The notes under the pieces were generated by a model, which did no database searches, was not told where the DNA came from, and saw nothing but the letters and a program-made list of their open reading frames with translations. Made by a program: the position numbers and the translations under genes. 64,000 nt of DNA from Cellulophaga sp. HaHaR_3_176 (GTDB lineage Bacteria; Bacteroidota; Bacteroidia; Flavobacteriales; Flavobacteriaceae): the NCBI RefSeq assembly GCF_019021925.1, contig NZ_CP058990.1:3622001-3686000 (forward strand). Direction: 5' to 3'. Shown piece by piece: positions 1-8,925 of this stretch. Every line of letters starts with the position of its first letter. Position 1 is the stretch's first letter.

Positions 1-94
1 ATTGCTGCGGCAGCAAATCATATTTTGCCATGGGGAAGCGGTGTCCGTCTGGCAAGTGATGTTTGTATATAGGGTGGCAAGCAATTTTAAGCAT
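1..94 (-). CDS. Histone deacetylase family protein (5' part only)
   Basis: Only the first 31 codons are present; the gene continues past the left edge. The reverse strand reads MLKIACHPIYKHHLPDGHRF followed by PMAKYDLLPQQ. This N terminus is typical of bacterial histone-deacetylase/AcuC-like amidohydrolases (zinc enzymes that remove acyl groups from lysine or polyamines); the 'Y.H.LP.GHRFPM.KY' pattern is the recognisable part. The ATG at 94 lies only 6 bases after the tex stop codon, so it is probably co-transcribed with tex. The catalytic His/Asp zinc site is outside the window and cannot be checked. Confidence 0.75.
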   Translation of the reverse strand, partial: MLKIACHPIYKHHLPDGHRFPMAKYDLLPQQ

Positions 95-100
95 TTTGTT

Positions 101-2224
101 TTATTTATGCAGGGCTAATTGAATTCGTTTTCTAGGTACATCAACATCTAAAACTTTTACAATTATTTGTTGTTGCAACGTAACATGTTCATTTACATCT
201 TTTACAAAAGAGTCTGATAGGTTAGATACATGAATAAGCCCACTTTCTTTAATACCAATATCGACAAAACAACCAAAGTTGGTAATGTTATTTACGATAC
301 CAGGTAATAATTGCCCTTCGTGTAAATCTGAAATGGATTTTATATTTTGGTCAAAGGTGAAAACTTTAGCTTTTTCTCTAGTATCTAAACCTGGTTTTTC
401 AAGTTCTTTTAAGATATCTTTTAGTGTTGGTAGCCCAATCTCATCTGTGCAATATTTATTTAAGTTGATACTTTGTAATTCTGTTTTATTACCAATTAAT
501 TCTGATATAGATGAACCTTTATCTTCAGCCATTTTTTTTATGAGCGAATAACGTTCAGGGTGAACGGCAGAATCATCTAAAGGGTTTTTAGCATCTTTAA
601 TTCTTAAAAATGCCGCACCTTGTTCAAAAGCTTTACCGCCTAAGCGTGGTACTTTTTTAATTTCGCTCCTGCTTGAAAAACTACCATTTTCATTACGGTA
701 GCTTACAATGTTTTCAGCAAGTTTTGGACCAATACCAGATACATAACTTAATAATGGAACACTTGCCGTGTTGATATTTACACCAACAGAGTTTACGCAA
801 CTTTCAACAACAGTATCTAATGATGTTTTTAATTTAGATTGGTCCACATCATGCTGGTATTGACCAACACCGATAGATTTTGGATCTATTTTCACGAGTT
901 CGGCTAACGGATCAGCTAACCTTCTTCCGATAGAAACAGAACCACGAACCGTAACATCGTAATTCGGAAACTCATCACGGGCAATTTTTGATGCGGAATA
1001 GATAGATGCTCCTGCTTCACTTACCACAAAAACTTCTATTGGGTTTTTAAAAAATATGCGTTTTACTAAATCTTCTGTTTCTCTTGAAGCAGTACCATTA
1101 CCAATCGCAATTGCTTCTATTTTGTAAGCATCTATTAATGAGCTAATCTTTTTTATAGCGCCTGTGCTGTCGTTTTGTGGCGCGTGTGGGTAAATATTTT
1201 CATTATGCAGTAAGTCACCTTGTTCACTAAGGCAAACCACTTTACAGCCCGATTTAAAGCCAGGATCTATAGCGAGAATTCTTTTTTCACCTAAAGGTGC
1301 GCCTAATAGGAGTTGTTTTAGATTTTTTGAGAAAACTTGTATCGCATCTTCATCTGCTTTTTCTTTTGCAGCTTTTAAAGTTTCGTTAGATAGTGAGGGG
1401 AATAATAAGCGTTTAAAGGCATCTTGTATGGCAAGCTCAATATGTTTTGCACATGTATTTTTCGATTTTATAATTCGATCAGTAATTCTATCAATTGCTT
1501 TCTCATTATCAATTTCAACTTTAACACGAATGAATTTTTCATTTTCAGCACGTAAAATTGCTAAAAAGCGGTGAGAAGGACAGCGGCTTAATGATTCAGA
1601 CCAATCGAAATAATCACGAAATTTTTGAGCCTTTTCATCGTTTTTCTTAGTTCCTATTACTTTTGTTGTGATTTGAGCGAAACGGTTTAGCTGGTTTCTA
1701 ATTTGATTTCGAACATCGGTACGTTCATTTATCCACTCAGCAATTATATGTCGAGCACCTTCAAGGGCATCATCTTCATTAAGAATACTTTCGTTTAAAT
1801 ATTGAGAAGCGATATGGTCAATCTCTTCTGTGTTTTGTGACATTATTATTTTAGCTAAAGGCTCTAACCCATTTTTAATAGCCGTTTCAGCTTTGGTTTT
1901 ACGCTTTTTCTTAAATGGCAAGTATAAATCCTCTAAAGCAATTAAATCTTCAGCCTGTTCAAACTTTTTTTGAAGCTCTGGAGTTAATGAACCCTGTTCA
2001 TCAACAGATTTTATAATGGTTAGTTTTCTTTTTTCTAATACTTCAAATTGTTCTTTAAACTTTACAATATCGCCAATTTGAACCTCATCAAGGTTACCTG
2101 TTTTTTCTTTTCGGTAACGTGATATAAAGGGAATAGTACAATCTTCATTTAAGAGTTCAACCGTGTTTTGAATACTCTTTTCAGAAATTTGAGTGTATTT
2201 TATGATATAGGGGATAAGTTGCAT
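101..2224 (-). CDS. tex: Tex family S1 RNA-binding transcription accessory protein
   Basis: 707 residues, normal for Tex. In order: an N-terminal helical Tex domain (about 1-190), a YqgF/RNase H-like domain containing RILAIDPGFKSGCKVVCLSE (about 318-440), helix-hairpin-helix repeats (about 480-560) and a C-terminal S1 domain starting near LLPGIVNNITNFGCFVDIG (about 635-705). Tex is a conserved cytoplasmic nucleic-acid-binding protein linked to transcription elongation and RNA metabolism; its precise role in Bacteroidota is not shown by the sequence. The ATG at 2224 is preceded by a strong hairpin that separates it from the small gene upstream. The downstream deacetylase-like gene starts 6 bases after the stop. 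Confidence 0.95.
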   Translation of the reverse strand: MQLIPYIIKYTQISEKSIQNTVELLNEDCTIPFISRYRKEKTGNLDEVQIGDIVKFKEQFEVLEKRKLTIIKSVDEQGSLTPELQKKFEQAEDLIALEDLYLPFKKKRKTKAETAIKNGLEPLAKIIMSQNTEEIDHIASQYLNESILNEDDALEGARHIIAEWINERTDVRNQIRNQLNRFAQITTKVIGTKKNDEKAQKFRDYFDWSESLSRCPSHRFLAILRAENEKFIRVKVEIDNEKAIDRITDRIIKSKNTCAKHIELAIQDAFKRLLFPSLSNETLKAAKEKADEDAIQVFSKNLKQLLLGAPLGEKRILAIDPGFKSGCKVVCLSEQGDLLHNENIYPHAPQNDSTGAIKKISSLIDAYKIEAIAIGNGTASRETEDLVKRIFFKNPIEVFVVSEAGASIYSASKIARDEFPNYDVTVRGSVSIGRRLADPLAELVKIDPKSIGVGQYQHDVDQSKLKTSLDTVVESCVNSVGVNINTASVPLLSYVSGIGPKLAENIVSYRNENGSFSSRSEIKKVPRLGGKAFEQGAAFLRIKDAKNPLDDSAVHPERYSLIKKMAEDKGSSISELIGNKTELQSINLNKYCTDEIGLPTLKDILKELEKPGLDTREKAKVFTFDQNIKSISDLHEGQLLPGIVNNITNFGCFVDIGIKESGLIHVSNLSDSFVKDVNEHVTLQQQIIVKVLDVDVPRKRIQLALHK

Positions 2225-2235
2225 AACTGCTATAA

Positions 2236-2279
2236 ATTTTAAAACCTATGCAATATAAATACTGCATAGGTTTTAAAAT
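2236..2279. terminator. Perfect 17-bp inverted repeat, probable terminator
   Basis: Arms at 2236-2252 and 2263-2279 are exact reverse complements (attttaaaacctatgca) around a 10-base loop. It lies 18 bases after the stop of the small Cys-rich gene and 12 bases before the tex ATG. It has A-rich and T-rich arm ends like the other terminators in this window, so I read it as the terminator of the upstream small gene. A regulatory role in the tex 5' leader is also possible. Confidence 0.65.
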
Positions 2280-2296
2280 CAATTTTATCGAAATAG

Positions 2297-2470
2297 TTAA
2301 GCAACTTTTTTCATCAAATCAAAACAAGGACATTTTTTACAACGCTTACTTTCTGATTTTTTGTATTTGCTACAGCATTTTGTTTTTACCTTATCACCTA
2401 TTTTAATAGGTGTTTTAGATAGCTTTTTTAATGCTTTTTTCTCTTTCTTTTTTTGCTTTTTTTTGCCCAA
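2297..2470 (-). CDS. Small Lys/Cys-rich protein with C-terminal cysteine knuckles (57 aa)
   Basis: An intact 58-codon frame with TTG as the only available start (a stop lies three codons upstream in frame). The N half is almost all lysine (KKKQKKKEKK); the C half reads KCCSKYKKSESKRCKKCPCF and holds five cysteines, suggesting a zinc-knuckle or similar metal site. A -7 promoter box (TATGTTTG, 2498-2505) sits about 28 bases upstream and a strong hairpin follows the stop, so it looks like its own transcription unit. The basic tail plus Cys cluster suggests nucleic-acid or ribosome binding, which is only inference. I recall similar short Lys/Cys-rich hypotheticals in flavobacteria, but no named family. 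Confidence 0.7.
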   Translation of the reverse strand: MGKKKQKKKEKKALKKLSKTPIKIGDKVKTKCCSKYKKSESKRCKKCPCFDLMKKVA

Positions 2471-2497
2471 AACAAATTATATAAAAATAATATGAAG

Positions 2498-2505
2498 CAA
2501 ACATA
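2498..2505 (-). promoter_or_regulatory. Bacteroidota -7 box for the small Cys-rich gene
   Basis: Reverse strand TATGTTTG matches TAnnTTTG. It implies transcription starting near 2492, about 20 bases before the TTG start at 2470, and supports that otherwise weak start choice. Confidence 0.55.
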
Positions 2506-2516
2506 GTTATTTTTAC

Positions 2517-2535
2517 TTAATCTAAATAAGATTAA
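2517..2535 (-). terminator. Weak hairpin after ferritin
   Basis: Seven-base arms (ttaatct/agattaa) with a 5-base loop lie just past the ferritin stop. The stem is short and AT-only, so its termination activity is doubtful. Confidence 0.3.
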
Positions 2536-2543
2536 TTGTTAAA

Positions 2544-3062
2544 TTATTGAGCTGTATCTATTGAAGCTGAGGTAATTGTAAGTTGTTGTATGTCTCTATC
2601 AAATAAGTAAAGTCCACCTTTATCATCACCAATCAGGTTTATTTTGTCTAAAATTGTTCTAGCCATAGCTTCTTCTTCTATTTGTTCAGCCACGTACCAC
2701 TGTAAAAAGTTGTGAGTAGCATAATCTTTCTCTTGAAGACTAATGTGTACTAATTCGTTAATACTACCAGAAACAAAAACTTCATGTTCAAATAATTTTT
2801 CAAACATTTCTTTAAAAGATGAAAAAGTAACATTAGGAGCTGATAATTCAGAAATTTGAGCGTGACCACCACGTTCATTTATGAATTTTACAAGCTTAAG
2901 CATATGATCACGCTCTTCTTGAGATTGATCGTACATGAAACCTGCAACACCTTCTAAACCTTTAACTTCAGCCCAGCATGCCATTGCCAAATAAATTTGA
3001 GAAGATTCTGCTTCTATTTTTATCTGATCGTTAAGTGCTTTTTCTATATTTTTTGATAACAT
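2544..3062 (-). CDS. ftn: Ferritin (non-heme)
   Basis: 172 residues, the usual length of bacterial FtnA-type ferritins. It stores iron as a ferric mineral in a 24-subunit cytoplasmic cage. The ferroxidase-site pattern is visible: a Glu in the first helix (EAESSQIYLAMACWAE), the EERDHM motif in helix B, and a later acidic cluster EQIEEEA. No heme-binding bacterioferritin Met is apparent in the usual place. It begins 27 bases after the metG stop; a near-consensus -7 element (TAACTTTA, 3078-3085) lies in that gap, so it may have its own promoter as well as read-through from metG. No Fur box could be recognised. Confidence 0.93.
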   Translation of the reverse strand: MLSKNIEKALNDQIKIEAESSQIYLAMACWAEVKGLEGVAGFMYDQSQEERDHMLKLVKFINERGGHAQISELSAPNVTFSSFKEMFEKLFEHEVFVSGSINELVHISLQEKDYATHNFLQWYVAEQIEEEAMARTILDKINLIGDDKGGLYLFDRDIQQLTITSASIDTAQ

Positions 3063-3089
3063 AATTTTATTTTTAATTAAAGTTACGAA

Positions 3090-5159
3090 TTAATTGATTG
3101 TCTCTCCATTATTAACGCCATCAGTATCTGGATTTACAAAAACTAATTTTCCATTGGCATCTTCAGTCATTAAAATCATACCTTCACTATCAACACCACG
3201 TAATGCTCTTGGTGCAAGGTTTACTAAAACAGTAACTTTTTTTCCAATAATTTCTTCTGGCTTAAAACTTTCTGCAATTCCAGAAACGATAGTTCTAACA
3301 TCAATACCTGTATCTACTTTTAATACTAAAAGTTTTTTAGCTTTTGGCATTTTTTCAGCTTCGATAATGGTACCTACTCTAATATCTAATTTTGAAAAAT
3401 CATCAAACGTTATTGTTTCTTTTTGTGCAGTCACTTCTTTATTTGCGTTTTCGTTAGCCTTTTTAGTAGCTTCAAGTTTATCTAATTGTGCTTGTATAGC
3501 TTCGTCTTCCACTTTAGAAAATAATAATTCAGCTGCACCAATTTGATGATTAGCAGCAATTAAAATTTCTTTTTCAGAAATATCAGACCAACTATTTAAG
3601 CCTTCAGTTTTTAAGATACCTTTTAATTTAGTAGCTGTAAAAGGTAAAAATGGTTCGCTTAAAACGGCTAAAGCAGAAGCAATTTGCAATGCGACAAACA
3701 TGATGGTTTTTACTCTTTCTTCGTCTTGTTTTATAACCTTCCAAGGTTCTTCGTCTGCTAAGTATTTATTGCCTAAACGAGCTAAATTCATTAACTCTTG
3801 CCCAGCTTCTCTAAAACGGTAACGTTCTATAGAACTAGATATAATTTCAGGATATTTTTTAATTTCTGCTAATGTATCTTTATCTATATCTGAAAATTCA
3901 GCTGGAGCAGGAATAATACCATTATAGTATTTATTGCTTAATACAACTACACGGTTAATAAAGTTACCAAAAATAGCAACTAACTCATTATTATTTCTTG
4001 CTTGAAAATCTTTCCAAGTAAAATCATTATCCTTTGTCTCGGGAGCATTTGCCGTTAGTGTATAGCGTAAAACATCTTGCATGTTCGGAAAATCTTCTAA
4101 ATATTCATGTAACCAAACAGCCCAGTTTTTAGAAGTAGACAATTTGTTGCCTTCTAAATTTAAAAATTCGTTGGCAGGCACGTTATCAGGTAGAATATAA
4201 CCGCCATGAGCTTTTAAAATACTAGGGAAGATAATACAGTGAAAAACAATATTGTCTTTACCAATAAAATGAACCATTTTAGTGTTTTCATCTTTCCAAT
4301 AAGGTTCCCAATCTTTTCCTTCGCGAGCAGCCCATTCTTTTGTAGATGAAATGTAACCAATAGGCGCATCAAACCAAACATATAATACTTTTCCTTCTCC
4401 GCCAGGTACTGGTACAGGTATACCCCAATCTAAATCACGAGTTACAGCACGTGGTTTTAAACCATCATCAATCCAAGATTTACATTGGCCGTATACGTTA
4501 GGTTTCCAATCGTTTTTATGTCCTTCTAAAATCCATTTTTTTAAAAACTCTTCATGTCTGTCTAAAGGTAAAAACCAATGTTTGGTTTCTTTTACTGTAG
4601 GTACAGCTCCTGAAATAGTAGATTTTGGATTTATTAAATCGGTAGCATTTAATGTAGAACCACAATTTTCACACTGGTCTCCATACGCTTCTTCATTGCC
4701 ACATTTTGGGCATGTACCGACAACAAATCTATCTGCTAGAAATTGATTCGCTTCAGCGTCATATAATTGTTCTGTAGTTTCTTCAATAAAATCGCCATGC
4801 TCATACATTGTTTTAAAAAACTCAGATGCAGTTTCATGATGAATAGGAGCAGAAGTTCTTGAGTAATTATCAAATGTAATACCAAAATCTAGAAAAGATT
4901 GCTTGATAATTGCATGGTATTTATCAATTATCTCTTGTGGAGAAACACCTTCTTTTTTAGCTTTCATAGAAATAGCAACACCATGTTCATCGCTACCACA
5001 AACAAAAGCAACATCTTTACCTGTTAAACGTAAATATCTGCTATAAATATCTGCAGGAACATAAACACCTGCTAAATGACCTATATGTATAGGGCCATTG
5101 GTGTATGGTAAGGCAGCTGTAATAGTATATCTAGATGGGTTTTTGAGTTTCTCGGACAT
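3090..5159 (-). CDS. metG: Methionyl-tRNA synthetase
   Basis: Charges initiator and elongator tRNA-Met. The class I HIGH signature is in [20 protein letters not shown], the zinc ribbon is [19 protein letters not shown], and the KMSKS loop appears as KLSTS. A C-terminal Trbp111/EMAP-II-like tRNA-binding domain starts near [19 protein letters not shown] choose the ATG at 5159 ([11 protein letters not shown]) rather than the in-frame start at 5183, because a -7 promoter box (TATTTTTG) covers 5181-5188 and transcription would begin after the longer start. This gives 689 residues, a normal size for the two-domain form. Ferritin follows 27 bases downstream. Confidence 0.96.
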   Translation of the reverse strand: MSEKLKNPSRYTITAALPYTNGPIHIGHLAGVYVPADIYSRYLRLTGKDVAFVCGSDEHGVAISMKAKKEGVSPQEIIDKYHAIIKQSFLDFGITFDNYSRTSAPIHHETASEFFKTMYEHGDFIEETTEQLYDAEANQFLADRFVVGTCPKCGNEEAYGDQCENCGSTLNATDLINPKSTISGAVPTVKETKHWFLPLDRHEEFLKKWILEGHKNDWKPNVYGQCKSWIDDGLKPRAVTRDLDWGIPVPVPGGEGKVLYVWFDAPIGYISSTKEWAAREGKDWEPYWKDENTKMVHFIGKDNIVFHCIIFPSILKAHGGYILPDNVPANEFLNLEGNKLSTSKNWAVWLHEYLEDFPNMQDVLRYTLTANAPETKDNDFTWKDFQARNNNELVAIFGNFINRVVVLSNKYYNGIIPAPAEFSDIDKDTLAEIKKYPEIISSSIERYRFREAGQELMNLARLGNKYLADEEPWKVIKQDEERVKTIMFVALQIASALAVLSEPFLPFTATKLKGILKTEGLNSWSDISEKEILIAANHQIGAAELLFSKVEDEAIQAQLDKLEATKKANENANKEVTAQKETITFDDFSKLDIRVGTIIEAEKMPKAKKLLVLKVDTGIDVRTIVSGIAESFKPEEIIGKKVTVLVNLAPRALRGVDSEGMILMTEDANGKLVFVNPDTDGVNNGETIN

Positions 5160-5180
5160 GGAAATAATTAAATTAAGCTG

Positions 5181-5188
5181 CAAAAATA
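5181..5188 (-). promoter_or_regulatory. -7 box for metG
   Basis: Reverse strand TATTTTTG fits TAnnTTTG. The predicted start of transcription near 5175 leaves a leader of about 15 bases before the ATG at 5159 and excludes the upstream in-frame start at 5183. Confidence 0.55.
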
Positions 5189-5289
5189 AAGATTTTTAAG
5201 TGAGAGCTCTATTTTACTTTGAAAAACTAGCTTTATATCAACAATTATAAGATATTTCTTACGTTTTAATATTGTAAATAAATAAAATT

Positions 5290-5460
5290 ATGAGTAATCA
5301 AAAACCAAACCCGAAAGAAAAATTAAATTTTAAGTTGCCAGAGACATCGAGTACTATAAAAAATACTGACGATGTAGCGCGTTTATATAAGGATAAAAAT
5401 CATGAAGTTAAAAAGGCATTAGCTTTTAAAACTAATGCAGATAAAAGTAAATTAGCTTAA
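5290..5460 (+). CDS. Small hypothetical protein (56 aa)
   Basis: Complete ATG-to-TAA frame encoding a very polar, Lys-rich 56-residue peptide (starts MSNQKPNPKEKLNFKLPETS, ends NADKSKLA). No membrane segment, signal peptide or Cys. It lies alone between divergently transcribed metG and the convergent DUF1501 gene, and is followed immediately by a 14-bp terminator hairpin, which supports expression as a single gene. I do not recognise the family; the composition suggests a small, partly disordered cytoplasmic protein. Confidence 0.6.
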   Translation: MSNQKPNPKEKLNFKLPETSSTIKNTDDVARLYKDKNHEVKKALAFKTNADKSKLA

Positions 5461-5472
5461 GGTATTCATACA

Positions 5473-5511
5473 AAAACCATTTCACTAAATAAATACAAGT
5501 GAAATGGTTTT
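5473..5511. terminator. Bidirectional terminator hairpin
   Basis: Arms 5473-5486 and 5498-5511 (aaaaccatttcact and its complement) pair perfectly over 14 bases with an 11-base loop. The hairpin sits between the small gene at 5290 and the convergent DUF1501 gene, with A/T-rich arm ends on both sides, so it can serve both. Confidence 0.8.
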
Positions 5512-5532
5512 AATGTCGTTAAATGAGAATTT

Positions 5533-7233
5533 TTAAGCTACCATAACAGATTTACTCATTTTTTTATCTTGTACACGTATTCTATAAATGTACTTACCTG
5601 CAGCTAAATGTTTAGACATGCGTTCTCTAATATTTATCTCTACAGCACCTTGTAACATCATTTCATTAAATACGGTACCTAAATTTTGTCCCATTATGTT
5701 GTATAATTGAATATCTACATGCGAAGTAAAAGGAAGCTCTAAATGAATCCAAGGGTTTTCTTTAGTAGGGTAATATGGTTTATGTACAACTTGGTTTAAC
5801 AATTCTGGCGTAGGGTCAATAGCAACTGGCTCATCTACAGTAGGCGGAGTAGGTTCACCATCACTTAATTCTAAATCATCTAAAGTTTCACCACTACAAT
5901 TAAAACCAAGGTTAATTGCTTTATATGGGTGGCCTAGTAAATGTTTTTCAACTAAACCTCTATCTACACAAAGCCATTCGGCTAAAACGGTACCATAAAG
6001 CTCTCTAAAATCTACAGTATATTCTAAGTTACCTCTTCCATCAGGATCATCTAATTTTGGATGTTCACCTACAAAGGCACTACCATTTAAGCCTGAACCA
6101 AAAAATAAGGTTGGTGCAGCTTTTCCGTGGTCGGTTCCATTAGATCCGTTTTCATAAATTCTTCTTCCAAATTCAGAAAAAGTCATACTTAAAACTTTAT
6201 CGTCTTGTTGCGTAAAAGCAATATCTTCATAAAAGTTATTAATAGCAGCAGACAATTGTGTCATTAATCTTTCATGGGTTAGAGGTTGATTACCGTGTGT
6301 ATCAAAACCGCCCATAGATATCATATATACTTTTGTACCTAAATTACCTTTTATCAATCTAGCAAGTAATGCCATTTGTTTAGCAAAACCATTATCTTGA
6401 TACTCTACTTGGTTTTCACCACGCTCGTAAGCTTCATGTATTTTTCCTGAATATTCGTAAGTAGTATTAGCAACACCTCTTAAAAACTTTATTTGATCAC
6501 CATACATGCAATCGTTGAAAAGAGTATCATCTAAACCAAAATTATCACCAGTTTCAGCAATTCTTTCTAATTGATCTATATTACTAGTTACAAAGGCATA
6601 ATTAGTTTCTTCACCTTGAAAAACTAAGCTTCCGTATTGTCCAATTTGTATAGCAGCAGGTGCTTCAGGTGGATTCATTAAATAATCAGGATAAGACTCT
6701 TCAAAGTGTCTACCCATCCAACCTGTATTTTCTCCTGAAAAACCTGTGGTATTTAAAGGGTCAGTGTTTGCAAAAATATCTGATCCCGTAAAATGAGATA
6801 AACTTTGGTTTTTATACCCAACACCGTTAACCGCTTTAAACTGACCTTCACCCCAAAGAGGTTCTAATGATTTCATATAAGAAGGAATACCAAACTCATC
6901 GGTAAGCTTTAAAACTTTACTTTCTGGAATATAAATATTTGGTCGTGCATTAGCATAGGTATCATATTGTTCGATAGGTATTACGGTACTTAAACCATCA
7001 TTACCACCTGCTAATCGTATTAATATTAAAATTTTGTCTGTTTCTGTATCTGCAATAGCACTAGAAAGTGGCGATGCAGATGACGCACTTACAATATTAC
7101 TCCCTAGCATCATTGACCCAGAACCAACTATTCCCATAGCTTGTAAAAAAGATCGCCTATTCCATAGTTTATGCTCTAAATCGTGACCTTCATGGTCTTT
7201 TCCTTTATGGGGTGTGTTATGAGTATCGCACAT
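5533..7233 (-). CDS. DUF1501 family protein with Tat signal and T9SS-like sorting domain
   Basis: 566 residues. The N terminus carries a twin-arginine motif (NRRSFLQAMG, Arg26-Arg27) followed by a hydrophobic stretch, as in other DUF1501 proteins, which belong to the alkaline-phosphatase/sulfatase superfamily. The body includes 'LILIRLAGGNDGLSTVIP', 'GGFDTHGNQ' and 'FSEFGRR..ENGSNGTDHGKA', the usual DUF1501 blocks. The last 80 residues (from about PYYPTKENPW, with IQLYNIMGQNLG and AAGKYIYRI) look like a type A T9SS sorting domain, implying surface display or secretion. It lies 9 bases downstream of the DUF1800 gene, a widespread pairing of unknown function. Tat entry combined with T9SS exit is unusual. 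Confidence 0.88.
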   Translation of the reverse strand: MCDTHNTPHKGKDHEGHDLEHKLWNRRSFLQAMGIVGSGSMMLGSNIVSASSASPLSSAIADTETDKILILIRLAGGNDGLSTVIPIEQYDTYANARPNIYIPESKVLKLTDEFGIPSYMKSLEPLWGEGQFKAVNGVGYKNQSLSHFTGSDIFANTDPLNTTGFSGENTGWMGRHFEESYPDYLMNPPEAPAAIQIGQYGSLVFQGEETNYAFVTSNIDQLERIAETGDNFGLDDTLFNDCMYGDQIKFLRGVANTTYEYSGKIHEAYERGENQVEYQDNGFAKQMALLARLIKGNLGTKVYMISMGGFDTHGNQPLTHERLMTQLSAAINNFYEDIAFTQQDDKVLSMTFSEFGRRIYENGSNGTDHGKAAPTLFFGSGLNGSAFVGEHPKLDDPDGRGNLEYTVDFRELYGTVLAEWLCVDRGLVEKHLLGHPYKAINLGFNCSGETLDDLELSDGEPTPPTVDEPVAIDPTPELLNQVVHKPYYPTKENPWIHLELPFTSHVDIQLYNIMGQNLGTVFNEMMLQGAVEINIRERMSKHLAAGKYIYRIRVQDKKMSKSVMVA

Positions 7234-7242
7234 AGTGGTAGG

Positions 7243-8736
7243 TTATTTTAATTGAAATTCTGGTTGTCTAATAATGTGTAGTAATAAAAAGTAGGTTTGT
7301 TGTCTTGACGATTCCGCATAGCTATAAAGATCCCAAGAGCCATCTCCGTCAGGTGATGCGTAATATTGTGTTAAACCATCATCTCTGAAAACATCTAGTG
7401 CATTTTGCAATTCATCATCTGCAATACCTTTTGGTAATAATTTATTTAAAATTGCAGTGGTTACAACATCCGGATTATTCTCTGTTGATGGATTAGGGGT
7501 AACAGAAACTGCGAAATCAAAAAATTGTTCAGGGCTGTTTGTGTAAAATAACTCTAAAAACATTTCAGCAGATAACCATCTGCCAATCATAAAGTTTGTA
7601 TTTATCCAATATCGATCTCTATACCAACCTTCTACACCAGGCTGGTTAAAAATTTCTTGACCAAGTAATTCAGATGTATTTATAATATTAGCTATAATAC
7701 TATCATCATAAGAAAAACCAGTTTCATTAATAAGGTTGAAATATAAATCAAACGGACTTTTTATAAGTACACCAATTGCTTCTTCATCAAAAAAATGTTG
7801 ACTTTTAAAAAGTTGAGAAAGTACAGGTGCAATTTCAAAGTTTTCGGCTCTAAAAGTAGTAGCCATACCATTTATAATTTGTTCTGCATTTCCTGCCGCA
7901 TCAGTTGAATCTGGGTGAACAAAAAATTCATATAACTTTTTGCAAATAAAGTAGCTTATCTCGTTTGGTCTTTCAGTAAACAGTATGTTTATAACATCAT
8001 CATAACCCCAGTTTCCTGTTTGGTTAAAGATAGTTTTAGTAGTAGCGTCATGTTTAGTAACATCAAAAGTTACAGGAGACCATTGTATATCGCCTCTTTC
8101 GACATAACCAGTTAGTGCTCTGGCAGTTTCAATAATATCGTCTTCAGTGTAATTATTACCTTCACCTAAACAGAAGAGCTCGTAAATTTCACGAGCATAA
8201 TTCTCATTTGGATTATTTCCGTTATTAAAAACCCCATCTAAATAATAAAGCATAGCATTTGTTAAGCCTATTTCGCTAGTAAAATCTTTAAAATTTCCAA
8301 TTGAAAAGCGCTGTAAACAGTTTGTGTATTGATATAGGTAGGAAGGAGCTTCATAATTTCTAACTTCTGTAACAAAATGATTGCTCCAGAAAAAACTAAG
8401 ACGATCTCTTAGGTTATTAGTAAGAACATCATTACTGTAAGCAAGAATCCAATTTTCTCTTTGAGCATTTAAAATTTCACGACTCAAATCTCCATCATCA
8501 GGGTAATTTGCTCTATTCCAATTAGCCCAAGCTGGTTCAGGAGTTAGTGGTTTACTTGAAGCTTCATTTATTAATTCGTCTATAACAACATTAACAGATC
8601 TTCCTATTGCTGAGTTTATAGTTTCTACAGATGCACTTAAACCTAACCTTCTATATAAATGCTCTGCTTTTTGTTTATCTAACGAGGCGGAAAGCGGAGC
8701 AAGTGGGGAAGTATTACAATTTATAAAATATTCCAT
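7243..8736 (-). CDS. DUF1800 family protein
   Basis: 497 residues typical of DUF1800 (starts with a 'KQKAEHLYRRLGLSAS' segment and includes 'LRDRLSFFWSNHFVTE', 'NENYAREIYELFCLGEGNNYTEDD', 'ARALTGY' and 'WYRDRYWI'). The biochemical role of the family is unknown. No signal peptide is visible and an in-frame stop just upstream of the ATG rules out a longer N terminus. It is the first gene of a two-gene unit with the Tat-dependent DUF1501 protein (9-base gap). This suggests it is either cytoplasmic or exported as a folded partner of DUF1501; that last idea is inference. Confidence 0.9.
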   Translation of the reverse strand: MEYFINCNTSPLAPLSASLDKQKAEHLYRRLGLSASVETINSAIGRSVNVVIDELINEASSKPLTPEPAWANWNRANYPDDGDLSREILNAQRENWILAYSNDVLTNNLRDRLSFFWSNHFVTEVRNYEAPSYLYQYTNCLQRFSIGNFKDFTSEIGLTNAMLYYLDGVFNNGNNPNENYAREIYELFCLGEGNNYTEDDIIETARALTGYVERGDIQWSPVTFDVTKHDATTKTIFNQTGNWGYDDVINILFTERPNEISYFICKKLYEFFVHPDSTDAAGNAEQIINGMATTFRAENFEIAPVLSQLFKSQHFFDEEAIGVLIKSPFDLYFNLINETGFSYDDSIIANIINTSELLGQEIFNQPGVEGWYRDRYWINTNFMIGRWLSAEMFLELFYTNSPEQFFDFAVSVTPNPSTENNPDVVTTAILNKLLPKGIADDELQNALDVFRDDGLTQYYASPDGDGSWDLYSYAESSRQQTYFLLLHIIRQPEFQLK

Positions 8737-8796
8737 AATATTTTAAGCGTTAAGTTTTTGGTTGTTGGGGAATATAATTTTATATATTTCTATAAT

Positions 8797-8830
8797 TAAA
8801 TGAGATATATTATATACTATAACTCATTTA
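8797..8830. repeat. Short AT-rich inverted repeat in the divergent intergenic region
   Basis: taaatgag (8797-8804) and ctcattta (8823-8830) form an 8-base inverted repeat around an 18-base AT-only spacer, between the DUF1800 operon and the divergent yraN-like gene. It could be an operator, but no clear -7 box was found for either gene here, and the AT-rich sequence makes chance likely. Confidence 0.25.
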
Positions 8831-8925
8831 TTACAATAAAATTACGCAGGTATCAATTTTTCGGACGTTTAAGTACTAATATTTTCGACGAATTACATTA
8901 CTTAAAATAGTAATATTTAAAATAT

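Noticed and set aside
1..72. Open frame on the forward strand at the left edge that could be the 3' end of a gene
   Set aside because: The reverse strand in the same place gives a clear histone-deacetylase-like N terminus beginning just after tex; the forward frame has no recognisable pattern.
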